Shown here: in pieces, positions 8,937-17,828 of the stretch
Layout of the letters: each line of letters begins with the position of its first letter
How positions within the stretch are numbered: the first letter of the stretch is position 1
Assembly: GCA_946486375.1 (NCBI GenBank)
Contig: CAMLTW010000001.1
Coordinates: 186,001-250,000, forward strand
Direction: 5' to 3'
DNA: 64,000 nucleotides
Source of the DNA: an uncultured Rikenellaceae bacterium
GTDB lineage: Bacteria; Bacteroidota; Bacteroidia; Bacteroidales; Rikenellaceae
The notes under the pieces: model-generated
Seen by the model: the letters and a program-made list of their open reading frames with translations, nothing else
Databases searched by the model: none
What the model was told of the DNA's origin: nothing
Program-made: the position numbers and the translations under genes

Positions 8937-10685
8937 TTAATATCCGGGGTTCTGGAATTTAGCCGGATCTTTCTGGTAATTCAGTTCCACGCCTTCCGGA
9001 ATCGGACGCAGGTAATGCACATTGATATCGAAACTTCCGAATTCCTTAATATCCGGATTGCTCATGATATAACGTTCCATCACGGTTTTGCCCATCCGTT
9101 TGAGGTCCATCCACCGCGTGTATTCGCCGCAGAGTTCCCGGGCGCGTTCTGCCAGGATAAAGTCCACGGTTACGTCTCCCGCCGAAATATTCATGCTTCC
9201 GTCATGGTTTTCGCAGGCCCGGTTGCGCACCACGTTGATGTAAGTGGCCGCCGCCGCCGCATCGTCCAAGCGGAAGGAGGCTTCCGCAGCGAGCAGATAG
9301 GTTTCCGCCAGCCGGAAAAGGATCTGGTCTGCCGAAGTGTAGGATTTTTTTACATCTCCGTGGTACATGCCCGGTGCTTCGAATTTTCTCAGGGCCGGAT
9401 AACCGATGGAGGCGTATTTGCTTACGACCGTACCATTCTCCGAGTTGAACAAGTCATTCCGGTCGAGGCAGCCATATGTAGCGGTAGCCCGATCCGGCAT
9501 GTTTTCCCGGGTAAAACGGAGTGCCAGTTCGCCTTGGTGAATGACCTTACCTTTTACCGACGGGGCTTTTTCAAACGTTTTGGCGTCGGATTCGCTCCAG
9601 GTGTAATCCTCCGCGGCATAAAATTCTTCCCGGAAGAAGGCTGCATAACGGGTGTCTTTGGCTTCGTACGAATCCAACAGGGCCAGCGACGGCATAATTC
9701 TCCCGTCACCCTTTACATACTCTGTTTTGATGTCGAACACGACACCGCATCGGGTATCCCCCAAACATCCGAATTGTTTGTATACCCGGTTCCAATACTT
9801 GTCGCCTCTTGGGTTTAAGGCACTGTTGGCGGAGTGAGTGGCTACCCAGATCGCTTCCTTGTTGGACTTGTTGTTGCTTACGTCGAAGATTTCGGCAGCT
9901 TCCGGGTAGAGTTCGATACCGTAGTCGGCCCTGTGGTTGATCAGAGCCAGCGCCGTATCCCGCGCTTCCGTGTACAGTTGTGTCTTGTCGGTAGCTTCGT
10001 CATGTCCTGCATACTGAAGACAGGCTTTGGCATACAGATGATAAGCTGCGGCTTTGGTCGCCCGTCCGGTTTCATCCTGCTTGGCCGGCAGGTGCTTCAT
10101 GGCGAATTTCAGGTCCGAGAAAATCAGTTTGTAAAATTCGGCGACGCTCGAACGCGGAATATCCGTCATGGGAAGGGTGGTTTGCGTGGTCGGCAGGTAA
10201 ACTCCGCCGAACTGTTCCACCAGGTAGAAGTTGAAGAAAGCGCGCAGGAAGTGGGCTTCGGCCACCTTGGCGTCCCGTTCGTCCGGATCGGAAAAGCCGG
10301 CGGTCGGAGCGCAATAAATGGCTGCGTTGCAATAGTTGATGGATTCGTAAGGCCCCTGCCAGCACTCTTTCAACGCACCGGTGGGAGCGCCCAGACTTTG
10401 GTACAGGAAAAGTTCCTTGTTGTAACTTGTTCCCTGAGGACATACCCAGATATCCGTTCCCACTTCGGCGGTAAAAACTACCTGGTCTTCCGCTCCTCCG
10501 GTCCAGGTACGGGTCAACGGATAATAGCAGGAATTGATGAGCTTTCCGAATTTTTCAGGCGTGGTACAGTATTCTTCCACCGTAGGGCCGCCCGAAGGGT
10601 TGTATTCGTCCAGCGAACAACCGGGCAGCAGCAGCGCCCCTGCCGCTGCCAATAAACCGTTCAGTATGATGTTTTTCGTTTTCAT
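8937..10685 (-). CDS. SusD/RagB-family outer-membrane lipoprotein
   Basis: 582 residues. A lipoprotein signal peptide ends in LLLPGCSLDEY, giving Cys23 as lipidation site. The SusD fold follows: the N-terminal SusD-like TPR region (TVEEYCTTPEKFGKLIN, then AKVAEAHFLRAFFNFYLVEQFGGVYLP) and the C-terminal half with INVVRNRACENHDG, ILAERARELCGEYTRWMDLKRMG and YLRPIPEG. SusD proteins form the surface lid that captures a glycan or peptide and hands it to the partner TonB-dependent channel. It lies 15 bases after susC in the same operon. No glycoside hydrolase, peptidase, surface glycan-binding protein or hybrid regulator adjoins it, so the substrate is not predictable. Confidence 0.95.
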   Translation of the reverse strand: MKTKNIILNGLLAAAGALLLPGCSLDEYNPSGGPTVEEYCTTPEKFGKLINSCYYPLTRTWTGGAEDQVVFTAEVGTDIWVCPQGTSYNKELFLYQSLGAPTGALKECWQGPYESINYCNAAIYCAPTAGFSDPDERDAKVAEAHFLRAFFNFYLVEQFGGVYLPTTQTTLPMTDIPRSSVAEFYKLIFSDLKFAMKHLPAKQDETGRATKAAAYHLYAKACLQYAGHDEATDKTQLYTEARDTALALINHRADYGIELYPEAAEIFDVSNNKSNKEAIWVATHSANSALNPRGDKYWNRVYKQFGCLGDTRCGVVFDIKTEYVKGDGRIMPSLALLDSYEAKDTRYAAFFREEFYAAEDYTWSESDAKTFEKAPSVKGKVIHQGELALRFTRENMPDRATATYGCLDRNDLFNSENGTVVSKYASIGYPALRKFEAPGMYHGDVKKSYTSADQILFRLAETYLLAAEASFRLDDAAAAATYINVVRNRACENHDGSMNISAGDVTVDFILAERARELCGEYTRWMDLKRMGKTVMERYIMSNPDIKEFGSFDINVHYLRPIPEGVELNYQKDPAKFQNPGY

Positions 10686-10700
10686 ATGTTTCTGCCTTGA

Positions 10701-13700
10701 TTAAAATGAAACGTTCAGTCCGAATACGACCTGGCGGGTCAGCGGATATTCGTCCGCTCCGCCCAGTTCGGGGTCGTAATCTTTCAGGTATTTGCTTTTG
10801 GTAAAGATGAACGGATTGGAAGCCGTCACGTAGATTCTCGCTTTGGAAATCTTGACCTTGTCGAGCCATTTGGACGGCAACGTGTATCCCAGGGTCAGGT
10901 TCCGAACTTTCACATAGGAAGCGTCGATGATGGTGGCACTGGAAGACCCTGCGGGAAGTTTGGCAAAGGAAGAATACCCGGAGTTCGGACGCGGGAAATG
11001 ACCCGACGGATTTTCAGGCGTCCAGTAATCGCAGATGGCCGGCCCGTTGCCTTCTCCGCTGGGATTGTACCAGCCCAGAATTTTGTAGTTCATCAGCTGT
11101 CCCCAACGAGCCTGCAGAAAGACTGTCAGATCGAAACCTTTATAGGTAAAGGTATTAGACAATCCTGCCGTCCATTTCGGCGTGGTGGCGCCCAGAATCT
11201 GTTTGTCGGCGTCGTCATACTTGAAGTCCGGTTTTGTATCCACTACTTTTACGTCTCCCGGCACACGTTTGTATTTAGCCGCATCGTCCTTTTCATACTC
11301 TTGCCAGATACCTGCGTACCGATAATCGTAAATCGCATGCATAGGGTGTCCTTTGGCCAGGTAGGTATCTCCGTTTTTAACGGGGGTGTCGCTGGTGAAA
11401 GAGGTGATTTCTTCGTGATTGCTGGCGAAGGTCAGGGTCGTCGTCCAGTTGAAGTTCCGTTTCTGGATGTTGACCGAGTTGATGACCGCTTCCACCCCAT
11501 AGTTCGTCGTGGCGCAAATGTTTTCCCACATCACGTAGTTTCCGGCTTTATAGCCTCCGATGGAGGCCGGCAGGTTCCGTTTGTAGAGGATATCCTCGGT
11601 CTTGGTATGGTATCCGTCTACAGTTACGTTCAACCGGTTCCGAAACATGTTCAGGTCGACTCCGACGTTCGTGTTGTAGGATTTTTCCCAACCGAGGTTC
11701 GGGTTGGCTATATTCTTGGAAAAGATATAGTAGGGAGCCGGTATCTCCTGAAAGGCCAGATTCGATCCGGCCTCTCCGAAGTTCAGCGTGGCGTACGGAT
11801 CGGCACCGGCGTTTCCGGTGACACCGTAACCCACGCGGAGTTTCAGGTTGTCGATCTTGTCGGCATTGGCCATGAACGGTTCGTCGCTGATCCGCCATGC
11901 CACGGCTGCGGCAGGGAAAACATCCCATTTATGACCCGGCGCCATGATCGAAGAACCGTCCCAACGGCTGGAAACCGTCAGCAGATACCGTCCTTTGTAG
12001 CTGTAATTGATACGGGCTACGTACGACATCAACTGGCTGCCCCGGTAGGAAGACTTGATATCCCGTCCGTCGGCCTTGCTCGCACCCAAGTTGTGGAAAA
12101 GATATTTATCCCAGTCAAGACCTTTTCCCGTCACTTCCGAATGTTCCTTCTGATTTTTCGTCCAGCTGATTACTCCCGTCAGACCGAAGTTATGATCCTG
12201 TCCCAGCATGAAGTTGTAGTTGAGAATGTTTTCCCACTTGTAGTTGTAGGTATTGTCGTTTGCAACCGTTGCGGAAGAAGTGCCTTGGCTGTATCCGTCA
12301 GCGGAAAAAGCTCCCTGATAAACTCCTTGTCGGGAAAAATTCAGATAGGAACTGAACATCGTTTTGATGGAAAGTCCTTTCAGCGGCGTAAGTTCCAGAT
12401 AAGCCGTCGGGTTGATACCCAGAATGTGGTAATTGTTGACATACTGATCCGGTGCCATATCGGCGATCGGGCTCAATTGTTTATCCCCGGCCAGCGGAAG
12501 GGGATTGATGGTGCCGTCCGGATTGTAAGGCGTTCCGAGCGGCATCAGGCAGAGTACCCGGGTGTAGAACTGACCTTTCCGCTGGTTCTGATCCGTGAAG
12601 GCGGAGGATACGTTCAGCCCCCCTTTCAGCCAGTTGTTGATCTTATGCTCTACGTTGGCCCGGAAAGAGTAACGGGTATTGTCGTCCCCTTTCATGATAC
12701 CTTCTTCGTTGTAGTAGTTGGCGGAAAAATAACCCGTGGTTTTTTCCGTACCGCCGGACATCGAAAGCGAGTAATTCTGTACGGCTCCCGTGCGCGTGCC
12801 TTCCTTGAACCAGTCTACCCATTGGTTGTTCTGGATGGCTTCCCATTCCGCCGGTGAAAAAAGCTGGGAATCGGAATCGCCCGGCGACCATTTACCGGAG
12901 GTGATCCGGGCCTGACGGCGCAGTTCGATGTAGTCTTGTCCCGAGCGAACCTTCGGGAAACGGGTCATGCCGTTGATGCCGTAATAAGCGTCGAAGTTCA
13001 CGTTCAGTTTCCCTTTCGTACCGCTTTTGGTGGTGATGATGATCACCCCGTTGGCCCCTGCCGAACCGTAGATGGCCGTCGAGGAAGCGTCCTTCAAAAT
13101 TTCCACCGACTGAATGTCGTTCGTGTTGAGGTCTTCGTAATTTCCTTCCACCCCGTCGATGATGAACAACGGCTTGTTGCTCCCGTTGATGGAACGGTTC
13201 CCGCGCAAGGCCATGTTGACGCCGGCGCCTGCTTTACCCGACGAACGGGTGATGTCCAATCCGGCCACTTTCCCCTGCAGGGCTTCCATCACGTTTCCGG
13301 TCGGCGTCATGACGATGTCTTCGCTTTTCACCGACTGGACGGCCCCGGTCAGGTCCCGTTTCTTGACGGCCCCGTAACCGATGACCACCACTTCGTCGAT
13401 ATTTTCGGCGTCTTCCGCCAGACTGATGTCGATGGTGTTTTTAGCCCCGACTGTCGTTTCCTGGGTAACGTACCCCAGGTAGTTGAATACCAATACTGCC
13501 TGAGCGTTCGGGACTTTGATCGAATACTTTCCCTGGGCGTCGGTCGTGACCCCTGTGGTTGTCCCTTTGACCGTTACGCTCACACCGATCAGGGGAGCCC
13601 CCGCCGCGTCCGTAACGGATCCTTGTACCGTTTTGCTCTGCGCCCACAGGGATGTCCCTGCAAAAAGTAAGGCTAAGAACAGTGCAAAACTCCTCCTCAG

Positions 13701-13718
13701 ATAAAGATTACACTTCAT
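10701..13718 (-). CDS. SusC/RagA-family TonB-dependent transporter
   Basis: 1005 residues. A signal peptide ending near LFAGTSLWAQ is followed by a carboxypeptidase-regulatory-like domain (about 30-105, VQGSVTDAAGAPLIGVSVTV), a TonB-box-like stretch (EVVVIGYGAVKKRDLTGAV) and the plug (PLFIIDGVEGNYEDLN, ASSTAIYGSAGANGVIIITTK). The rest is a 22-strand-type barrel ending in FGLNVSF. It imports a ligand captured by the downstream SusD lipoprotein, powered by TonB-ExbBD. It lacks the N-terminal STN domain used in anti-sigma signalling, so it should not itself signal to an ECF factor. The long leader region upstream is described separately. Confidence 0.95.
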   Translation of the reverse strand: MKCNLYLRRSFALFLALLFAGTSLWAQSKTVQGSVTDAAGAPLIGVSVTVKGTTTGVTTDAQGKYSIKVPNAQAVLVFNYLGYVTQETTVGAKNTIDISLAEDAENIDEVVVIGYGAVKKRDLTGAVQSVKSEDIVMTPTGNVMEALQGKVAGLDITRSSGKAGAGVNMALRGNRSINGSNKPLFIIDGVEGNYEDLNTNDIQSVEILKDASSTAIYGSAGANGVIIITTKSGTKGKLNVNFDAYYGINGMTRFPKVRSGQDYIELRRQARITSGKWSPGDSDSQLFSPAEWEAIQNNQWVDWFKEGTRTGAVQNYSLSMSGGTEKTTGYFSANYYNEEGIMKGDDNTRYSFRANVEHKINNWLKGGLNVSSAFTDQNQRKGQFYTRVLCLMPLGTPYNPDGTINPLPLAGDKQLSPIADMAPDQYVNNYHILGINPTAYLELTPLKGLSIKTMFSSYLNFSRQGVYQGAFSADGYSQGTSSATVANDNTYNYKWENILNYNFMLGQDHNFGLTGVISWTKNQKEHSEVTGKGLDWDKYLFHNLGASKADGRDIKSSYRGSQLMSYVARINYSYKGRYLLTVSSRWDGSSIMAPGHKWDVFPAAAVAWRISDEPFMANADKIDNLKLRVGYGVTGNAGADPYATLNFGEAGSNLAFQEIPAPYYIFSKNIANPNLGWEKSYNTNVGVDLNMFRNRLNVTVDGYHTKTEDILYKRNLPASIGGYKAGNYVMWENICATTNYGVEAVINSVNIQKRNFNWTTTLTFASNHEEITSFTSDTPVKNGDTYLAKGHPMHAIYDYRYAGIWQEYEKDDAAKYKRVPGDVKVVDTKPDFKYDDADKQILGATTPKWTAGLSNTFTYKGFDLTVFLQARWGQLMNYKILGWYNPSGEGNGPAICDYWTPENPSGHFPRPNSGYSSFAKLPAGSSSATIIDASYVKVRNLTLGYTLPSKWLDKVKISKARIYVTASNPFIFTKSKYLKDYDPELGGADEYPLTRQVVFGLNVSF

Positions 13719-13772
13719 AGTAGGTTTTTGATTTAATTAGGTAATTTATGTTGTTTTAGTGTGGGTCTGAAA

Positions 13773-13780
13773 CGAAGATA
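13773..13780 (-). promoter_or_regulatory. Candidate proximal promoter of susC
   Basis: TATCTTCG on the minus strand, one base off TAnnTTTG, 55 bases before the susC ATG. The same TTCG variant occurs before purM, the O-methyltransferase gene and the noncoding transcript at 50.8 kb. Confidence 0.45.
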
Positions 13781-14189
13781 CGAGGAACATAAAAGGAAGA
13801 GCGGAACTTTTTTCCGGCCCGGTTGAAAATAAAAACTTTCAGCGGAATCGAAAACCCGGGTTAGGAGGCGGCTGTTGAACGAGCTTTAAACCGTTTCGGG
13901 CCGCGCATCCGGATTCGTTCTTCTGTCGATGCTTTTCTCGTACCTTTTCTTCTGATTATTCGTTCTTTGATTTTTACTATAAATTATCTCTCTTCTTCTT
14001 AGGCAGACCGGACTTTTTGCTATCGCTTCATCGAATCGTTATTTCTGACAGCGAGCCGAACTGTTCCGAAAAATCGGGCTTCGTCAGGAAAACTCCTTTG
14101 TGTCCGGATCGGCCAATGCCATTGCTTTGTGCTTTTTACATTCTTTTTTTATCCTTTCTGAATGGGTAACGAAAATATATATAACATTA

Positions 14190-14197
14190 CAAAGCTA
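14190..14197 (-). promoter_or_regulatory. Candidate distal promoter towards susC, in an AT-rich block
   Basis: TAGCTTTG on the minus strand matches TAnnTTTG exactly and sits in the AT-rich block. A transcript from here would carry a leader of about 465 nt before susC, or would be a separate small RNA. No -33 TTTG is evident, only runs of A and T. Confidence 0.4.
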
Positions 14198-14446
14198 AAA
14201 ATAATAAAATTAAAAACTAAAAGTAATATAAACAAAAAATAACACAAACATACATTTTTTCGTTTCAGGGTTCGGTACCGCAGTGAAAAACAGTGAATAG
14301 CAGTTGCAGTAAGCGTTTATCGAAGACGTTGCAACAGGGAACTTCGGTCGGGTAAAATGTTGCGTTGCGGGGTAGAGAATATAAACGGATGGTTCGGTCT
14401 TCAGTGAAAGACGGAAGGGGGTGATACGCAGGCCAGGAAAAATAGT

Positions 14447-14475
14447 AAAAACGGTCGGATGGATGCCGGCCGTTT
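14447..14475 (-). terminator. Hairpin with T-rich tail after the TPR gene
   Basis: AAACGGTCGG (14449-14458) pairs with CCGGCCGTTT (14466-14475), with one G-T wobble and a 7-base loop. T-rich sequence follows on the minus strand. It is about 210 bases past the stop of the leftward gene at 14688. Confidence 0.6.
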
Positions 14476-14687
14476 AGGTAATTAACGGTAGGGAGGCAGT
14501 TTAGAGGCTGAAGAAGACGCCTTCGCTAGTAAACGAATTTGAAGAATGGCCCATCGTACGTAGGGGGCGGATCGAAAAGGTACGGATTCGTCGTGGATGA
14601 AGAATGCCGGTAGAGCAAGGGGTGATGATACTCTTTTATCCGGATGTTTTCATTTGTACGGGAGGTTGACGGGATCGGGGCAGGGTT

Positions 14688-15410
14688 TTACATGCCGGAT
14701 ATTTTATGCGTATGCGGAAATTCCGGTGCGATGTCGGCAATCTTTCGATAAGTCCGGGCGGCGCTTTCCTGCGCACCGGTTTCCGTTTGATACTGTGCCA
14801 GTATGACCAGCAGATTCAGATAAAACCAATTTTTTTCCGTCCTGTCCGTTTGCTCCATTTTTTCTATGGCGGCTTTCAGACAGGCTATCCCCTTTTCCCG
14901 GTTCCCTCCGAAAGCTGCCGGACAATGGTAGAGCATGTGACCCAGGTTGGAAAGCACGTATACGTTTCCGGGTTCGAGGGAGTAGGCTTTTCGGATGTAT
15001 TTTATGCATCTCGGCCCTAAGATCGGAACCTTGATTTTGCTGAGCTGCATTTTATATCCTAGAAACACTCCTTTTAAGGATAAGGCCTGAGCGCATTCCG
15101 GTTCCTCGGCGAGTATTCCGTCCAGCAGTTTATCGGCCCGGGAAATATAGGCCCGCGCTTCCCTGTTGCGATCGTTGCTTATCAGATAGGCCGTGTGGCC
15201 GTAGTAGTATTCGAGCAGTTCCAGCTTGTTCGCTGTTTCCGGAACCCCGGACTGTTCCAGGGCATGAATCACTTCCGACCATGCGGCGGTATTCCCTTCT
15301 ACATAAGCGGTGTACATTTGTTCGGAAAACTGCTTTTGGGCTTCAGCCCCGGAAATTTCCGACAGCCCGAAAAGGAGCGTGCATAACAGGATGGTTTTTA
15401 TCCGCTTCAT
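14688..15410 (-). CDS. Secreted TPR-like protein
   Basis: 240 residues. A signal peptide (IKTILLCTLLFGLSEISGAEA) leads into a helical repeat protein. Helix pairs typical of tetratricopeptide repeats are visible, for example CAQALSLKGVFLGYKMQL, CIKYIRKAYSLEPGNVYVLS, KGIACLKAAIEKME and SAARTYRKIADIAPEFPHT. It should be periplasmic and scaffold-like, with no enzymatic motif. The frame is open 101 codons further up to 15713, but that part is Cys/His/Ser rich, unlike a protein start, and the signal peptide begins at 15410. It diverges from the PepSY-like lipoprotein. Function unknown. Confidence 0.6.
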   Translation of the reverse strand: MKRIKTILLCTLLFGLSEISGAEAQKQFSEQMYTAYVEGNTAAWSEVIHALEQSGVPETANKLELLEYYYGHTAYLISNDRNREARAYISRADKLLDGILAEEPECAQALSLKGVFLGYKMQLSKIKVPILGPRCIKYIRKAYSLEPGNVYVLSNLGHMLYHCPAAFGGNREKGIACLKAAIEKMEQTDRTEKNWFYLNLLVILAQYQTETGAQESAARTYRKIADIAPEFPHTHKISGM

Positions 15411-15835
15411 ATATTTTTGTTTTGATCTCGAATCGATGGATTGACATTCGGTGTTCGCATCTGCTGCAATTTTCAGTCCGGGCTTGTCTTTGCCGTCAAG
15501 CGGGTGTTGGCAGTATGTAGGCATACTGCATGGTATTTGTTTGCAATGGTTCGGGAATGCATGCGGTCGAACCGTTTCGGAAGCGTAGAGGAGCTTGTGA
15601 AAGGAAGAATGGGACGAATGCCGTACATCCGGCGCAACGCTGCATAAAAAAATATTCTGAGAAGTCGATACCATCGGTTCTTTATATCCGAAAATGACAT
15701 GCAGCATGAACATTTCCGTACCACGACGACGCTTTTTTAGTCGCTTTTATTATGCTCCTTATATTTGTTTCACAAGCCCGATAGGGGAAAAATAACGATT
15801 GCAGATTTATAATTTAAGGTATTAAAGAAACGCAT
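15411..15835. other. Divergent intergenic region
   Basis: 425 bases between divergent genes. The rightward promoter at 15760-15767 is the only clear signal. No leftward TAnnTTTG was found. Confidence 0.4.
15760..15767 (+). promoter_or_regulatory. Promoter -7 element for the PepSY-like lipoprotein
   Basis: TATATTTG, an exact consensus, 68 bases before the ATG at 15836. Confidence 0.6.
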
Positions 15836-16681
15836 ATGAAAACAAATTTATGGCTATTCGCTGCATGTATATGCAGCTTTGCCGCCGTCACGGGATGTGA
15901 CGACGACGATTCTTCGGGGTTCGCACCCAATGAACTCGTCAGTCAAGCTTTCAGTGCCAGATATCCGAACGCCCGGGCTGTAAAATGGGAAAACAAAGCT
16001 CCCTACCAGGTGGCTGATTTTCAGTATGACAACAAGAAAACGGAAGCCTGGTTCGATCCGGACGGGGAATGGATGATGACGGAAACCGATCTGCCTTCGG
16101 TAGCCGATCTGCCGGTGCCCGTACGGGAGAGCTTCGAAGCCGGCCCTTACGCCTCATGGCGCATCGATGACATCGACCGGTTGGAACGTACCGGTATGGG
16201 TGTACTTTATGTCATCGAGGTGGAAAAAGGCAACAAGGAAATGGATTTGCGTTATGCCGAATCGGGCGAATTGATCGGCGCCTTTCCCGATACGGATAAC
16301 GACGAAGGATACCGGCCCGTAATCGTTCCGGAGGAGATAAGCACGTTCATTGCTGAGAAATATCCGGATGCGGTGATTATGGAGGTGGAACCGGTGAAGG
16401 CCGGAGGGTATGAAATCGATATCCTGGATGGAAATACGCCGAAAGAAGTGCGCTTGGACCATGCCTACGCATGGATACAAACGGAATGGGATATCCCTTA
16501 TGCACAGTTGCCGACTTCCGTGAAAACGGCTGTTGCTGCCTTATACGGTGCCTACACGCCGGACGAGGACGCCGATATGATCGATACGCCTGCGGGGATC
16601 CGGTACAGTGTGGAACTGGAACAGGGGAATATCGAGAAGAAGGTGCTGTTCGACGAGGCGGGGAATGAACTCCCGTCCTGA
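15836..16681 (+). CDS. PepSY-like (DUF2874) lipoprotein
   Basis: 281 residues. The signal peptide ends in FAAVTGCDDDD, giving Cys21 as lipid anchor and an acidic stretch that resembles a surface-export signal. The mature part holds tandem PepSY-like units of about 65-75 residues, each with the pattern V...F...YPNA..v.WE and Y.v.f..d.....a.Fd..G.w: residues about 33-85, 85-150, 155-215 and 215-281. The family is related to the BLIP-like fold and is common in gut Bacteroidales, with no established function. It has its own promoter. Confidence 0.8.
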   Translation: MKTNLWLFAACICSFAAVTGCDDDDSSGFAPNELVSQAFSARYPNARAVKWENKAPYQVADFQYDNKKTEAWFDPDGEWMMTETDLPSVADLPVPVRESFEAGPYASWRIDDIDRLERTGMGVLYVIEVEKGNKEMDLRYAESGELIGAFPDTDNDEGYRPVIVPEEISTFIAEKYPDAVIMEVEPVKAGGYEIDILDGNTPKEVRLDHAYAWIQTEWDIPYAQLPTSVKTAVAALYGAYTPDEDADMIDTPAGIRYSVELEQGNIEKKVLFDEAGNELPS

Positions 16682-16883
16682 CGGTTTCCGGTCTTTTCGT
16701 GCTTGTTATAACGCAAAGCGTTTTTCCGATCTTCGGAAAGCCGTGTTCGGCGCCAGAGTACCGACCGTTACGCGTTGCACAAGGGATGCCTCGATTTTTT
16801 GCACTTTATTTGCACTTTTTTCCTGCCGAAGGACAGGAAAATGCTCCGGATGAAATCGAGGATGATAACGGAAGGGAATAAAG

Positions 16884-16917
16884 AAAAGGCCGTTAAACAA
16901 TGGTTTAACGGCCTTTT
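16884..16917 (-). terminator. Terminator of tRNA-Pro
   Basis: A perfect 15-bp stem (AAAAGGCCGTTAAAC, 16884-16898, with 16903-16917) and a 4-base loop, ending in T-runs on both strands. It is just past the tRNA 3' end. Confidence 0.9.
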
Positions 16918-16923
16918 CTATTG

Positions 16924-16998
16924 TCGGGGTGACAGGATTCGAACCTGCGACCCTCTGCTCCCAAAGCAGATGCGCTAACCGGACTGCGCTACGCCCCG
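16924..16998 (-). tRNA. tRNA-Pro (anticodon TGG)
   Basis: The minus strand folds as a 75-nt cloverleaf. The anticodon stem is TCTGC/GCAGA with loop TTTGGGA, so the anticodon is TGG. The T arm is GCAGG-TTCGAAT-CCTGT and the D arm has the usual GCGC stems. The acceptor stem has one C-A mismatch at pair 6-67. Position 73 is A and CCA is not encoded. A promoter lies about 40 bases upstream and a strong terminator follows. Confidence 0.95.
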
Positions 16999-17035
16999 GA
17001 CTTTGAATGTACCCTTCCGGCCGGACAGGGCACCG

Positions 17036-17065
17036 CAAAAGTACGATACTTTTTCGAATCTGCAA
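17036..17065 (-). promoter_or_regulatory. Promoter of tRNA-Pro
   Basis: On the minus strand TTG (17065-17063), a 19-base spacer and TACTTTTG (17043-17036) fit the Bacteroidetes -33/-7 promoter. Confidence 0.75.
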
Positions 17066-17145
17066 GCAGGCCATTCGTCCTCCCTGCGAACGCATCACTT
17101 ATACAGCGAAAAGGGAACGAACGGTTCGGGTCTAATGACACGGGA

Positions 17146-17652
17146 TCAGTATTCGTCGTCGTAATCGTCGTCTCCGCCGTAATCCGAAAAATCGTCCATC
17201 GCTTCCTCGAAAATGGATTTGTTCGGTGTGGACAGTTCGGGATCGAACTGGTTCGGGGCCTCTCCATGGGCCAGCGCCACGCGGGGATAATCGAACGTTT
17301 GCTGTTCCTTGTCCGCCCCGGTCACCTCCAGATAAAGCGCCCGGTCTCCGAACATATCGAAAACGTAAATCAATCGGTCGCGATTTTTGTGCAGCAGTTG
17401 CCCCAGCGTGACGTGTTCCATCGGAATGGGAGCGTTTTCAGCGCCGTCGTGTCCCATATCCGCCGCGGTGAACTCCCTTATTTTTTCCCAGTTTTCATCC
17501 GCGAGGAAAAAGGAAGTCACATTCCCTGCTTCATATCCCAGATCGTTGCAGATAAAGCGGTGAAAGTCAAGTAGGTTCAGGGTGTACGGCAATTCGTAGT
17601 CCCGGAGGAAGTTATCGTCCTCGTCGCTGAGCATGCGTAATTTGAGGATCAT
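17146..17652 (-). CDS. pRiA4b ORF-3-like / IS1096 passenger-like protein
   Basis: 168 residues. The fold of the plasmid pRiA4b ORF-3-like family is visible: MILKLRMLSDEDDNFLRDYELP, then LDFHRFICNDLGYEAGNVTSFFL, LHKNRDRLIYVFDMFGDRALYLEVT. These proteins are found as passengers on some mobile elements and also as free chromosomal genes in Bacteroidetes. No transposase or inverted repeat is present here. The last 20 residues are almost all Asp, Tyr, Gly and Glu. I chose the second in-frame ATG (17652) because family members begin at the MILKLR strand. Biochemical role unknown. Confidence 0.75.
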   Translation of the reverse strand: MILKLRMLSDEDDNFLRDYELPYTLNLLDFHRFICNDLGYEAGNVTSFFLADENWEKIREFTAADMGHDGAENAPIPMEHVTLGQLLHKNRDRLIYVFDMFGDRALYLEVTGADKEQQTFDYPRVALAHGEAPNQFDPELSTPNKSIFEEAMDDFSDYGGDDDYDDEY

Positions 17653-17828
17653 GGTCATGGTGGCGAACTTTTACCCGTGTTCGAAACAATTATTGTACAA
17701 ACTTTGTATTATCCGTTGAACGGCTTCTGCCGTTTCGGCGGAAACCGGCGGAAATATCCGTCGGAAAAGCCTTCCAAATATAGGTAAAAATTGAATACCT
17801 TTACTGCCGGACTAAAATTTTGCGAATC

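Larger units (their letters stand above)
13781..14687. other. Long non-coding region upstream of susC
   Basis: About 900 bases without a believable gene, between the susC promoter and the end of the TPR gene. It contains an AT-rich block at about 14161-14260 that stands out in a GC-rich window, a distal promoter-like element inside it, and a hairpin at 14449-14475. The rest is unstructured to my reading. Confidence 0.5.

Noticed and set aside
17146..17652. Insertion sequence (IS1096-like)
   Set aside because: Only the passenger-like gene is present. There is no transposase and no terminal repeats or target duplication.
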